This document shows, piece by piece, positions 9,855-21,289 of a stretch of 64,000 nucleotides of DNA. The DNA is from Protula sp. h YS-2021. Taxonomy: Eukaryota > Annelida > Polychaeta > Sabellida > Serpulidae. Position 1 is the stretch's first letter. The number at the start of each line of letters is the position of its first letter. Below the pieces are notes generated by a model. It had not been told where the DNA came from. It searched no databases and worked only from the letters and a program-made list of their open reading frames with translations. The stretch covers positions 52,709,103 to 52,773,102 of the forward strand of contig OX457031.1 in the NCBI GenBank assembly GCA_949752745.1, in the 5' to 3' direction. A program made the position numbers and the translations under genes.

Positions 9855-10495
9855 GTGACCCGGAGAGTGTGCAAAAGACTGCACGTCCAAGTCGGTCAAA
9901 ACAATAGAAGCTTTTTTGCCAATGAAGTTGAATCGGTGTCTGAAACAGTTATGCCTTCAGTAAGGCATGAGTGTGTGTTCTGCAAGCCGAACACACGGTG
10001 TCCGACTGTCCACAGTTTAGTAAGCAAAGTTCAGACAACAAAACGAAGTTTGTCAAAGAACACAAATTGTGTTTCAGGTGTTTGAAGCGAAATCACGTGA
10101 AAACAGATTGCCGCCGGAAGTTGACATGTGACGTGTGTAACAAACAGCACCCAATTGTGTTGCACATACAAAGAGATTACCAATGTGTGGTCGGGCGGCC
10201 CACGGTCGTTCCTACCAAAGTAGGTACTTCTAAGGTGAGCACTTTGAGTGTGCATAGTGGTGACATGGGGGTCGGTCAGTGTACAGTAGCCATTGTCCCA
10301 GTGAAGTTCAAAATGACCAACGATGTGAACAGTGTGAACAGTTACGTGTTTTTATATCCCGGAAGTAGTGTGTCGTTTTGCACTGAGTCTACTACTGAGG
10401 CAAATGAAGGTGGAGGCGGTAAGCGCGCGAGAATTACTGTCAATACAGCGGGATCCCCCTTTACGATTTCCACACAGGCTATTAAAGGTGTGTAA
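9855..10495 (+). pseudogene. BEL/Pao nucleocapsid and protease remnant
   Basis: A zinc knuckle CFRCLKRNHVKTDC lies at about 10070-10111, preceded by a more degraded Cys-rich stretch and followed by a CDVCNKQHP motif. Together they form the nucleocapsid-like region seen before the DUF1758 protease in BEL elements. The protease signature reads LYPGSS at about 10352-10370, where the family has an aspartate in place of the tyrosine. If read correctly, the catalytic aspartate is lost and the enzyme would be inactive. A frameshift separates the first Cys pair from the rest, and a TAA ends the frame at 10493-10495. Confidence 0.7.
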
Positions 10496-10619
10496 GTGTC
10501 AAACATTTCAGAAGGGCAAACGGTCGGTTCACCCGAGGTGTACTCGAAAGATGTTATCCCGGTAAGTAAGTGGCACATTCCAACAGAGAAAGACACTAGC
10601 AAGTATCACATCTCAGAGA

Positions 10620-11780
10620 TGTGAAGCTGCCACAAATAAAGAGTGAAGTAGGTTTGTTGCTGGGTAATAATGTGCCCGAGGCGTACTATCTAAAAGAGGT
10701 AAGAACTCGGCCTGTGGGTTCACCGCATGCGAAACGTACAGCAATCGGCTGGATACCCTGGAACGTGGGGATTCAGGCGGCTATAGACGTACCGTAGTTA
10801 ACCACATGGAGGTTACAGCAATCAAAGATGATGAAGAGCTTAGACAGCTTGACGGTTTTGTTAAGGACGCTGTCAATATGGACTTTCCCGAACGGAATAT
10901 TGACGACAAAAGAGAAATGTCTCAAAAGGACAAACACTTCCTTGAGCAGATAAGTCAACTGGGGGAGATACTAGTAAACTCCCGGAGGAGTACCGTATGT
11001 GTGTACACTTTTATACTGACGACTGTTTGAAAAGTTTGCCAAAGGCAGCTGAGGCCATACAACGCGTTCAGGATTTAACTGCCTTGTGTAAATCTGGTGG
11101 CTTCAATTTGACCAAGTGAGCCAGGAATAGTCTGGAGGTACTGGAAACTATTCCAGAAGACCGACTGGCCAAAGCTATAAAAGAACTTACGTCAAAACTG
11201 CCCCGTTGCATGTAGAACGCGCGTTGGATGTGTCTTGGAACATGGACAAAGACGTGTTGTTCTTTACGATCAACATGAAAGATAAATCGCCAATTAGACG
11301 GAATATTTTGTCAATTACAAGTTCGGTTTACGACCCACTAGGTCTCGCGGCACCATACATTCTCCCGCCAAAACTGATTCTTCGGGAATTGTGTGGGTAC
11401 GGTTGGGACGATGAACTGAATGGCGAACTTCTTAATGATTGGAAAAAGTGGCTTTGTGATTTGCCTTATCTGGAGACTGCAGAGGTCCCGAGATGTACGA
11501 AACCGGCGGATTTCGGTCAAGTTAAGGAACGTCAGCTGCATCACTTTTCGGATGCTAGTGACATCGGTTATGGTAAAGTCTCGTACCTGCGTACCGTTAG
11601 CGACATTGGAGGCGTTCATTACAACCTTTTGCTAGGAAAGTCGCGAGTAGTGCCCCTCAAAAAGGTGACAGTTCCTAGAATGGAACTTACGGCTTCTAGA
11701 ATAGCTGTTCAAATGAACAAGGTAATTGACGTTACTAGTGACAGTAAAGGTCTCGTAAGGTATGTCGTGAAGACGTAGTC
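10620..11780 (+). pseudogene. BEL/Pao protease-RT-RNase H remnant with internal deletion
   Basis: Fragments include 'LGNNVPEAY', an 'MSQKDKHFLE' segment, a YTDD box at about 11012-11023 (polymerase active site) and 'SSVYDPLGLAAP' at about 11318-11353, the A17/Pao signature. After this come 'HHFSDASDIGYG', the first acidic site of a BEL RNase H, and 'VPRMEL'. The distance from the 'DKHFLE' segment to YTDD is far shorter than in intact elements, so most of the RT fingers and palm is deleted. Several stops and at least two frameshifts are present. The frame ends at 11778 with no integrase. Confidence 0.75.
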
Positions 11781-11800
11781 CACCAAGTCGATTCGTTCAG

Positions 11801-12740
11801 TAGACAAACTATGTCTAATTCTTGAAAGTGAAAATTAAGCGGATAAGATTCTTTGTATTTGATCTTTTAAGTCTATGTATAATTGTTTAATGAAACAATT
11901 AGGTATCGGTGTAAGAAAAAAATACACTGAAAATTTGACATCCCAGCTTGTTTGGCGATTTTTTATTGATTTGTCTGACTAACCACCTGGATCCGGATTT
12001 TTAGGGTTATGTCAATAAATCGGCAGCAATCTAAAGGTGTCCGGTGGTCGGTACCGTCACTTTAAAGGGACAAATTATTTGAACAAATTTAAGACTTTAG
12101 AAGCCATATCATCGGTAATATTTAGCATCAATTATTCATGAAAGTTTTTGTGATCCCTTTTATTTGCGTAAATGTAAATGTCACCGTGTTAGTTGCCGTA
12201 ATTTTAGACTTTAACTTTGGTGCAACCGCTGAATTGCTTTCTTAGCAAAGTGTATGCCCTTAAAACTTTTGGGTGGTATTTCTAGCCCACACCTTTAGCA
12301 ATAGTTGTTTATAGTGTACCACTACTTGTCTTATTCATGCTTTAGTTTAACGTATAGCTTATGCTACCCGATTGTGTAGTGTTTGAGACGACCCCTCACA
12401 TACCATACAGACCTACGCGCTTCTCGTTACACTTGCATATTTTGGGTAGAGTAAAATTAGTCTTAGAAGATCGTGGACGCGTTTTATTTGTCTCATTTAT
12501 TTAAATACATAACAATTCGCGACGAGGAAAATTATCCAAAATTCAAATCAAATTATCATGAAATTAACGTGCTATGAAATTCTATACTAAACGAAGTTTC
12601 GAAAAAAAAGTCAAATAAGTGTGATGATTAAAAACACTGTAAAAATTCTGCTGGCAGTTTAACTGTAAATATTGGGAGACAGGCTCGGAATACATGACTT
12701 TTGGCTTTGCTCATATGAAATAACACCAAGTAACAAGCAG
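11801..12740. other. Unassigned sequence between two retrotransposon relics
   Basis: No gene or repeat was recognised. The downstream LTR of the BEL relic may have decayed here, but no paired copy upstream supports this. Confidence 0.35.
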
Positions 12741-13430
12741 TTATGGGTGAAGAAGGTGTAAATGTGCGATATGTTGGTGAAATAGGACGGATAGATCCCA
12801 TTGACGAAATGGTTGATGACTGGGATAGTTACTCTTTACTCACCCGTTGCGCCGAGTGGTAAAACGTATGAATAACTGATTAATGCCTAAAAAGGACAAA
12901 TCGCGGAACGGTATCGCTTTCATAAGCGTACCCTGCACGACGGGGAAAGCGTTCTTGACTTCGTTGCTACCTTGAAACAGCTGAGTATTCATTGCGGGTA
13001 TGAAGGCGAAACGCTGAATGAAAATCTTGTTATTATTATTGTTGGACTTTCAAATAATAATGTGCAAAAGAAACTTTTGTCAAAAGATGAACTGACTTTC
13101 CAATGCTCGGTAGAAATCGCTACAAGTTTGAGTCAGGCAGTAATGAAACAGAAAAGTTAAATGCAAGTCAAACGATAAACGAAATGAAACAAAGCCGCGG
13201 CTACCCAAAGTCGCATCGCAAAAGCGAGAAATAAGGTGCAAAATGTACTAGGTGCAATGGCACAAATCATGATTTAAAGTCTTGCCGATATATTGAAACG
13301 GAATGCAATTATTGTCATAACATAGGACACATTGCAAGAGCGTGTATGTCAAAGAAGACCGAAGGATAAGTCTAAAACTAAAGCTATCGCAAGTCTTATG
13401 TATGGTGTCCAGGCATGGACAAAATGATTG
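12741..13430 (+). pseudogene. Ty3/gypsy-type gag remnant with two zinc knuckles
   Basis: An ATG at 12741 opens a gag-like N-terminus (MGEEGVNVRY, then DEMVDDWDSY) that stops after about 40 codons. A capsid-like segment follows from about 12905 ('HKRTLHDGES', 'LDFVATLKQL'), in a register that needs a deletion and frameshift. Two canonical CX2CX4HX4C zinc knuckles lie at about 13244-13285 and 13304-13345. The order capsid then paired knuckles is typical of Ty3/gypsy Gag. No protease or pol was found downstream, so only a 5' fragment survives. It is different from the intact element at 23260-28423. Confidence 0.65.
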
Positions 13431-13589
13431 AAGAGACAATCCAGAATTGCTTAATGTGCAGACTCAACCCATGATCCCAACCCCCCAAAACATCCTCTTT
13501 TTAATTACTGAAATAAAATATTCATTTCTGCAAACATAATCATAATTCATTATAAAAAATTCAAAATAAACAAAACAGAAAGTGGTCAC

Positions 13590-13830
13590 TGAAACAGATA
13601 TAAATGGACGTCTTTTTTCATCCGAGTCTGGAAGTTGGTCGCTAGAACGGGTTTTACTGCAGGCCCTTCTCATCCAGATCTGAAGCTGGTCACCAGCTGT
13701 ACGTTACTTTTTTATCTGGGTCTGGAAGTTGGTCAAGACAGGTAGGTTTTACAGTACGTCTTTTTACCCGAATCTGGAAGGGGTCTTACTTTGCATCTTT
13801 TTACCCAGGTTTTGAAGGCGATCGGGATTT
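13590..13830 (-). repeat. 62-bp tandem repeat family, locus 1
   Basis: About four degenerate units with 'tctggaagttggtca' and 'tttttacccgaatctggaag' blocks. The reverse complement matches the units at 53440-53735 and 57660-57780 ('gacgtacagtaaa', 'cttccagacccgg'). Confidence 0.6.
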
Positions 13831-15030
13831 TTTTGCTAACCATCATCCTCCCCGCGCCCCTTCCACCCACTCCGCCTTCCCAAGCTACTTAATGTAGGCC
13901 AGACTATAAAGGCAAATCTAACCCTTTTATCCAAGGCAACTGTAACGGTCTGTACCCTAAGTGTAGTTATAGCCATGATATACTACCTTGTCTTCGCACA
14001 TTCCCATCGGCCAAAATGCACTGGAAACGCATTCTTCATAACTGCGCATCAGATAACGCAGCTGGGAGGGAGAAGGGGTAGGAATTTCGGTGCCAAAATG
14101 GCGAGCTGCTTTACATAACACAAGATATCAGATAACCCACTTTAATAGCAAAAAATGCTTCTGCAAACAATGCTAATCAATACAAACTAGTTTCTATATA
14201 TAGAACACATTGGCAACAGAATCAAATATGCGGCAAAAATTCAATAGCTAGACCTGCTTAGACCTATAATACGACAATAGTATTCCACGACCTTGTAGAT
14301 AACGACTCCATCATGCACCACAACTGACACTGACCATTAATGAGTGGCATGTTACGTAACAGCCGTAGATGAGAAACGCACAAAAAGCTCAATTTCAGGC
14401 AATAACAAATAGCAGTGGACCGACAGTAATGTTGTTACTGTTTTGAGGCATTCTATAGAATGCAGGAACACTCGAGAATCTTCTGGAAAACGCTCAAATC
14501 CCCAGAGTAGTTAACACCTATGTTTAGTTAACAAAAAAGCCAAAAATGGGGAGACGGCGGGAGGGGGGAGGGGAAGGGGAGGGTGATGATGTTATGCATC
14601 TTTCTTGATTTTCTATAATAATATTTAATAATGTTAACCAAAACCGGGCGACTTATCCGAGGAATAACTACACCAAGTTTAAAGTCGATCCGACCTTTCG
14701 ATGTCGAGATATTTTGCTCAACAACAGATAATTGTTTTACCCGTCAAAAATTGAAACAGAGATATTTTGCACATGACGTGATGATATGTCATACGCCGCA
14801 TTCGTTCGTTCTACTCGCGAAAATATTCTATAGAGTTTATAGAGTCCAAGCAACAATCCAAGCAAGTTTCAACTTTCTCCGATGTTCAGCGGCAGAGAAA
14901 TTTCGCACACAAGATTTTTACGTAATGACGTTAGGCGCCTGCCCTTATCACGTGACATGCGTGATAGAACCATTCGACTTAACCAAGTAATAAATCGAGC
15001 AAGTTTGAAGTCGATCCGACCTTCCGTTCT
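13831..15030. other. Unassigned sequence
   Basis: No gene is supported. A purine-rich GGGAGGGG run lies near 14560-14582. The phrase 'aagtcgatccgacctt' occurs near 14680 and again near 15010, so the start of the following repeat family may extend back to here. Confidence 0.35.
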
Positions 15031-15340
15031 CGATATATATTTTGCACACAACACTTTGTTCACAAAAGACTCATACACACACACACACATACGCGCACAC
15101 ACACATACACAAACACACGCAAAACGTACAAACACTATATGTGTCCCCTTGGTCGGGGAAACTTAATGAAACTAATCTAAGAAATAAGATAACAAAGACC
15201 TGTGTCGTTTCATGGCGACTTCGACCTAGGAAAAAGGAGTAGGACCCTCGTTAAGCGCCCACTGCAAATTTGTAGAGATTTGTGGTGCTAAAAAACTAGA
15301 GCCACATTGAGGCAAGATCCCCAGTGTAGGACATATTTTC
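15031..15340. repeat. Direct repeat, copy 1 (about 310 bp), with CA microsatellite
   Basis: Contains a CA/TACACA tract at about 15073-15120, then 'ccttggtcggggaaacttaa' and 'aggcaagatccccagtgtag'. Copy 2 starts at 15359 with the same order of blocks. Confidence 0.75.
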
Positions 15341-15358
15341 TTTGGTTTTTGGCAAAGT

Positions 15359-15660
15359 CGATATATATCTTGCACACAACACTTTGTTCACAAAAGACTC
15401 ATACACAAGCACACATACGCACACACATACACACACAGAACGTACAAACACTATGTCTCCCCTTGGTCGGGGAAACTTAATGAAACTAATCTAAAGAATA
15501 AGATAACAAAGACCTGTGTCGTTTCATGGCGACTTCGACTAACACCTAAGAAAAAAGAGTAGGACCCTCGTTAAGCACCCACTGCAAATTTGTAGAGATT
15601 TGTGGTGCTAAAAAACTAGAGCCACAGTGAGGCAAGATCCCCAGTGTAGGGCATATTTTC
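15359..15660. repeat. Direct repeat, copy 2 (about 300 bp)
   Basis: Matches the preceding copy nearly base for base outside the CA tract and a short insertion near 15540. Eighteen bases separate the copies. Confidence 0.75.
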
Positions 15661-16050
15661 GACAATTTTTGGTCGTTCAAACTGAAACCTTAATGTTGCA
15701 CATCTTCAATATATATTCTTTTACTGTGTAAGGTTTCATAGCTCCATATCAAAGCGTTCATGTCGAAGTGATGCGGACAAAGTCGCCTTTACGAAAGTGC
15801 AATACACGAAAAACTACCTAAGTTCAAAGAGCCGTAATTTAAACAATTTTCAGTCGATTAAACTGAACTCTTGATGTTACACGTCTTCGATATATATTTT
15901 TGCCATGGCTCTACATCAAAGCGTTCATGTTGAAGTGATGCGAATAAAGTCGCCTCTATGAAAGTGCAATACAAGAGAAAGTACCCAATTTTTTGCAATT
16001 TTTGGTCGATTAAATTGAAACCTTGACGTTGCAAATCTTCAATACACGGC
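15661..16050. repeat. Tandem repeat of about 180 bp, two and a half copies
   Basis: The blocks 'aactgaaaccttaatgttgc', 'atcaaagcgttcatgt' and 'gaaagtgcaataca' recur at about 15675, 15860 and 16010, with increasing divergence. Confidence 0.6.
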
Positions 16051-16094
16051 AAAATCGTGTATTGTTTTTGAGTAAGAGCCTGGACAAAACATAG

Positions 16095-16160
16095 TATATT
16101 AGACCGGACGGACGGACAGGCAAGCTGGAAACTATATAGCTCCGTTACACGGGGGATAAC
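16095..16160. repeat. gacggac-type interspersed repeat tail
   Basis: 'ccggacggacggacaggc' is followed by 'ctatatagctccgttacacg' and 'ggggataac', the same build as the tails at 510-590 and 2643-2712. Confidence 0.5.
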
Positions 16161-16410
16161 TACAGTGGAAACCAAAACCAACTAACCCATTACACCATTC
16201 CATTGAAAAAGGAAGAAGAGGGAAAAAGTATTTACAAAGCAGTTACACACTCGAGCGTACTGCACAGATCTCTTTCATTAGGAACATTGTAAGCTTTAAT
16301 TTTGACAGCTAATAGTAACCTACTGTTAAAAAACGCGACAAAAATATATTTTAAAAAAGCAACAAAAAAAAAATACACAGATGTTATATAATTTAGGCTA
16401 TCCCTCAGTG

Positions 16411-17015
16411 TCAAAAGGGAAAAATTACCTTGACTCTCAGCGGCCTCTGAAGAAGAGTCATTCCTACAACTTCGAAAAGTCGTGGTCGCATACTATACGA
16501 CTTAGAAGACTTTTTTCTGTAAGGGAAAGGCGTAATGCATTTCCGTTCTAAGCAATCCAAGAAGTGATTACGAATTAAATCGGATTGCAAAGCAGTCTTT
16601 CCTTCCTTCAAGAGCGTTGCAATAGCCGCTCCACATGATCCGCAATCGTTCAAGTTTTGCGTTTCCGTGAACACATAGTTCACTGACGTAATTGATTTTA
16701 AACCATTATGAAGAACTTCGTAACAGAGTCGAAGCTGATTCTTTAGGTCCTGTGTACGTCCTCTATTGTACACAGTATCAAAAACGGAAATCAGTCCATC
16801 TTTTTGTTCAGATACACAATAATGGTTATTCACAAAGTGAATGTGTATTCTGTGTTCCTCCGGGCCTGCCATTTCCGTAATTCTATCGCATTCTTCTTCC
16901 TCCGCCATCAATAAATATTCAGGAGTAAGAAGGCCAAAGAGCAGCAAAAACTCATGTAGAATGGAGATATCCACAGCTGTGCCAGGAATGCACGCATCAG
17001 CAACAATTAAAGGCA
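16411..17015 (-). CDS. Ulp1/SENP-like (C48) cysteine protease exon
   Basis: The minus strand is open for about 200 codons to a TGA at 16411. The start lacks an ATG, and an AG precedes the first codons (catag at about 17016-17020), so this reads as a terminal exon of a larger gene. A C48-type triad pattern is visible: His near residue 65 (NNHYCVS), Asp near 80 (ISVFDTVYN), and Gln near 120 followed by Cys 125 in QNLNDCGSCG. Ulp1-type enzymes cleave SUMO or similar ubiquitin-like modifiers, and related domains are carried by several animal DNA transposons. The low-copy or transposon nature cannot be decided here. A possible upstream exon at 17256-17366 has a good donor but its phase does not join this frame cleanly, so it was not included. 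Confidence 0.5.
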
Positions 17016-17020
17016 ACTAT

Positions 17021-18429
17021 GTTACTTATTAAGCATATACGTATATAACGTGGTATTGCAGGGACTTGAAAGGCTTATTACCGTGCTTAAAGCGCATGGT
17101 AAAAGTGTTTTTCAAGTGTTTCTTGCCAAATGCCGTTTAACCAAGCGAGAAGTATCTCAGTTGTCAATAACATTGTCTTGAAAATTTAAAAATCTTTTTT
17201 TAAGTACTTATACGGTGCTTGCAAATTTTCTACCATGTACTTAATGGGTACTTACGTTGCATTATTTGCTGAAACAAGACTATCACTTATGGATTCTTCA
17301 TAAATCTTCAATAATTCTTCCTGTTCTCCTTGATATTCCTGGTTTTTGTCCACTCTTATGTTATTTCTCAAAAAGAAAACAAGTAACCATAGATATCAAG
17401 AATACCCCCATCGGCTAATCAAACACCCATTTTGTATTATGTGCTCAACCACTGCGCAAGGTTTGAAAGGAATCGGCATAGTAGTTTCAGAAACGCAAAG
17501 TAAAATCTGAGCAAAGGTTACTCCATTTTTTAGAGCAGAGCAACACTAATGGTACATTGAACAAACTTCATTATTCGTTCAATTGCTGTGGAAAGATAGA
17601 AAAGAATCGGCTTAGTAGTTTCAGAGACATAACTCGGAAACGAAGACCTACCTCAGTGTAGACACCCAGGTGGACAGGAACCATTGCTATAGCCCCCCAC
17701 CTCCAGCCTTTTGGTGTGGGAGCCTAACAAGAAACTAGAGCAGTGTTCAAACCCACATATTTCCCACAGGCCAACCATCAGTTAAACACGGCAATCACTA
17801 GTTGAAATTTTCCAAGTCCAGCTGGTCCATTTTCCTTCTACAAAGCTGGCCAATTTACAATACCGGTCTGTGTTTGTTCCCATAGAAGCTACATGCCAAG
17901 TTTCATTAAAATTCTTGCAGGAGTTTTTAAGTTATCGTGTTAACAAGCTCTTGATGGCAGACCGACCGACACACCGACAGACCGACAGATATGTCTTTTT
18001 TATTTTTCTCAAACAGTAAAACATGTACATCTGCCAGTAAAAGAAAAATACGTAACATAATATGCCATGTTAAGTTTGTCTTGGAGAAATGTACACGCTT
18101 TGAACACACAATGATGAATGGGAAAACCTTCTCTCAAACTAACCTACATACGAACCAATCTGAATTAAAACTACAAGTATTTTTGCACAAACACACCTCA
18201 ACTCCATTAAGCTCTTGGGTATTACATTTTTTTACCATAACCTATGCGTCTCCAACACTTCTCTGAAGCTGCGCTAAAATTATGGAGCTAATCCGAAACG
18301 TGCGACATATGCGGTCTTCATTGCACTGTCTGGAAACATAGTTTGAAAAACTGTAGACATACCAATATTTGAATGATATGAAGAGTGTTGTTCAATGCAA
18401 GGACGTCTTCTTTAACTAAAATTTTTTTC
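17021..18429. other. Intergenic stretch with possible upstream exon and a dispersed repeat
   Basis: At 17256-17366 the minus strand has an open segment rich in Glu and Gln with an acceptor-like (tttttgag) and donor-like (gcaacgtaag) edge. Its phase does not match the protease exon. Around 17890-17990, 'tgccaagtttcattaaaatt' and a gaccgaccgacac run form another dispersed repeat tail. Nothing else is recognised. Confidence 0.35.
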
Positions 18430-18690
18430 AACGGTTAAGAGACGTTAGGGGGTTCTCTCTGTTTTCTATTGCTCTGCAGCAGTGAAGCAACCAAGTACCG
18501 ATTTCTTTGTTTTAAGAAAGCTTTTGTGCTTTGCAGACTTTTTAGCGCCGATTCTTCCATGCTTTCAATATTTATTACTTTCTTGCAAAGGCTACATTTT
18601 GCCTGATTTCCATCTTTAAGAATCCATTCTTTATAGTCTTTATGCAGTAGCCACAATGGACTAAATTTGTTTTTACCGCGAACCATGCTG
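18430..18690 (-). pseudogene. BED-type zinc-finger fragment, probably hAT-derived
   Basis: From an ATG near 18688 the minus strand encodes a BED-like N-terminus: 'FSPLWLLHKDYKEW', then CSLCKKV and 'ESALKS'. The distal His pair of the finger (a KH within 'SAKHKSF') lies one base out of frame, which indicates a frameshift soon after 'ALKS'. BED fingers of this form head many hAT-family transposases and genes domesticated from them, where they bind DNA. No transposase catalytic region follows, so this is a fragment. The upstream end joins the LRR remnant directly at about 18740. Confidence 0.5.
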
Positions 18691-18739
18691 TTGCTAAAAT
18701 TGCCGCTGTGTATGTGATCAACAACTTCAGTAGTCTGCC

Positions 18740-19440
18740 GATATAATAACTTTAAGGCTTTCACACTTGTATTGAACAAAGTCTACGCCAAACTGCGTCA
18801 CATCACTCTCGATAAGATATAGATACTGTAATTCTTTTACGTAAGGAATTAAATCGATAAGGTCGTTATCACCGATAAGACGTATAGTTCTCGAAGATGA
18901 GGTGAAAGCTCTAAAATGCTACAAAGTTGATGAACATTAGTTATGACACCATCAAGGTCCAGTAACTTCAAGTTTGGACACACACGCATAAATCTGATAA
19001 CACTGTCCTATGTAAACACAGTCCGATAGTTGTAATAATCTCAGTAACTTTTTCTGATGTATAGGATCGAAAATTCCGTTGAGACTTTCACAGCCTGTTA
19101 AGTAGAGAGCCTCCAATTTATGGCAGGTTTTCCAGAAAACTGACAATGACGCATCATTATACATGTTCCCATGAAATTAACTGTTTTTAGATTCAACAAG
19201 TTTATTTCAACACACAGCTGAAATATCTGGCTAGTTATGAAACTGCAGTTAAACAAATCTAACTCAAGCACGGTAGGAAATCCTTTTTGTTCTACGAAGT
19301 GTTTTAGGCTTTCGTCATTAACTCTGGTACGATATAAGCATATTCTTTTATTTTGAAGAGGGTTGAACGCTATTTCTCTCAAAACTTTATTAACTTGAGC
19401 TAAAGTAATCTTGTCTTTTGTCCTTAAAAATGTAAATATT
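18740..19440 (-). pseudogene. Leucine-rich-repeat protein remnant
   Basis: The minus strand encodes LRR units of the cysteine-containing (F-box/AMN1-like) type: 'LELDLFNCSFIT', 'KLEALYLTGCESLNG', 'LLRLLQLSDC', 'PNLKLLDLDG'. They are spread over at least three registers: 19098-19382, then 18952-19164, then further frames down to 'CESLKVII' at about 18750. A single-base shift near 19165 breaks the first join, and at least two more follow. The first residues (about 19430) follow an AG, so this resembles a processed or exon-derived piece. LRR proteins of this type act as substrate receptors in many contexts; no function is assigned. Confidence 0.55.
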
Positions 19441-19639
19441 AACCACTGGAAGTTGTAACAGCATGGTATAAGTCTCTATCACGAGATGTTTACATCATCA
19501 GTTCAGTCATTCCTTCACAGCGTAGCTACCAGTATATATTCACCTACAAACAAACAAAGTGAAAGTTATATGCATGTCAAATATTTATAAAATTATGTAC
19601 CAGAATTTTCCGAGTATGATGGGTTTTTTTTAATGTTTG
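19441..19639. other. Unassigned sequence
   Basis: Short stretch without recognisable content upstream of the LRR remnant on its coding strand. Confidence 0.3.
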
Positions 19640-20168
19640 GCCTTAAGTCAGGGTGCGCATTATACTTGGGTATAAGACATTTTTCACCTCTGGAATTTTA
19701 TTGATTGTTACACCATGTATTGTAGCATATTCCATATCTGTCTGTCAATCTGTCAAGTGTCTATCCAGTGTACCTACCACTGGGAAATGGGAAGAGTTTT
19801 GCTGGGGTAAACATTTTCGTTTTCAATGACCCCACGCTGTGTCTTGCATAGTGCGGATTTGTTATCTATGCTACTAGGTGCTTACATTGCAGTTGAACAC
19901 TTGAAAGAAAGGCTAACGACTACCGATATATGTCGTATTAAAGACAATAAAACAATGGTGTTTTGAAACTAAAAGGGAATCACAGTGGTTTTTAAAAAAA
20001 AAGTGGAAGTCATATTTTTATTGTAAAACTGGAGTAAATTTTTTGACCGATATTTGCTGAAGTCGGGGTGCGCATTATACCAGGAGATACACGAATTTTG
20101 GTCTCTGTGGACCTAAAGTCGGGGTGCGCATTATACTTGGGGGCGCATTATACTCGAAAAATTACAGT
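19640..20168. mobile_element. Remnant of a pogo/Tc1-type DNA transposon end family
   Basis: The phrase 'gggtgcgcattatac' occurs three times in one orientation (about 19657, 20067, 20121). The last one runs into 'gcgcattatactcgaaaaat' and ends 'tacagta', whose reverse complement begins TACTGTA, similar to pogo-type termini next to a TA target. All three copies are direct, so this is a decayed or nested set and not an intact element. No transposase frame was seen. Confidence 0.4.
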
Positions 20169-21289
20169 AGGCCTTTTAAAAATCTGCAATAATATGTTGA
20201 AAACGCTGCTACTTTTTGGTATACTCTAAAAAAAGAAACAAAATGTAATCTCGACATACTATACGAGCAAAAAGAGGTCACGCCATGGGTGTGGGACAAA
20301 AAACAACAAAAATCCATAAACATATAGTGCATCGAGAAAACAATTACTCAAAGCTTAACTAGGCTTAAATACTTAACTATTTTAGCTAGACTTCTTTGCT
20401 TCTCGGGTTTATTATTAGTTGTTACATTTCAGCAGTTGTAATTTTTTATGCAATCTTATCTATCATCTGTGTGACATTTTCGTGCGACGTAGTCCAATAA
20501 CAGCGTCAAACAAACTGAAAAAAAATAGCAAGATAAAGATCAAACAGGCAAGATAATTCAGCCATAAAAGAAGGAGTATAATACTTAGTACATAATCCGA
20601 ATGGCAAAAAAAAATTAACGTTCTTTTAAATTTATACGAGACGCAAGTTTTCTGTTGCTATAAGTTTGGTGTTGTTTCACCAAATAATTTCCTTGAAAAA
20701 GTTACATACGCAATCCGTATATATTTGATTCCCTTGCGTGATTTCCTTGAAACAGATAAATAATAGGCATATTTTTAATGATGTATTTTTGAACATGAAG
20801 AACGTTTGTAATGTGATGCAATTACTACGCACTAAATCTTCAAGTCAACCAAAAACGTTACTGTATATCACAAAAAGAATTGAGCAGTTAGGTATAACAT
20901 AAAGAAGTACATACCTGTGTATAATATAGGCTGTGGTTACTAATTCCAGAAACAGAATACGCAAATCAATAGAAATAAAACAACCACATTTTATGTATAT
21001 TATTTTGACGTATATATGTGAAATTGTAATACACAACAAGAAACACGTTTTGTACATACTGATCGAATGTTAAATCCAATGTGATAGTGATGAGAAAATC
21101 TCGCACCCGTTCCCAATGACTACACTAATGTGTTATATAAGCACAAGAGTAAGCAATGTAGGAAGAGTATGCAATGTAATGTGGTGTTTAAAACACTAAT
21201 GCGTATACAATATGCACTTACTGTGGAATATTATTCAATTACAATTATTATTGTTTCACAAATATAAATTCAAGTATATTCAAGTATAT
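20169..21289. other. Unassigned AT-rich sequence
   Basis: No gene or repeat is supported. Short frames on the minus strand near 20845-21057 are hydrophobic but have no supporting features. Confidence 0.35.

Larger units (their letters stand above)
8985..11800 (+). mobile_element. Decayed BEL/Pao LTR retrotransposon
   Basis: In order the plus strand shows a Pro/Ala/Thr-rich leader, a BEL-type gag (DUF1759-like), zinc knuckles with a DUF1758-like aspartic protease, a truncated RT with a YTDD box, and the Pao/A17-type region followed by RNase H-like sequence. The reading frame is broken by several stops and frameshifts. Integrase and both LTRs were not found. The usual BEL polyprotein is well over 1500 aa, so this is an internal, truncated relic. 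Confidence 0.8.

Noticed and set aside
17256..17366. Upstream exon of the Ulp1-like gene
   Set aside because: Edges look like splice sites but the donor phase does not join the protease frame without a stop; left as a note only.
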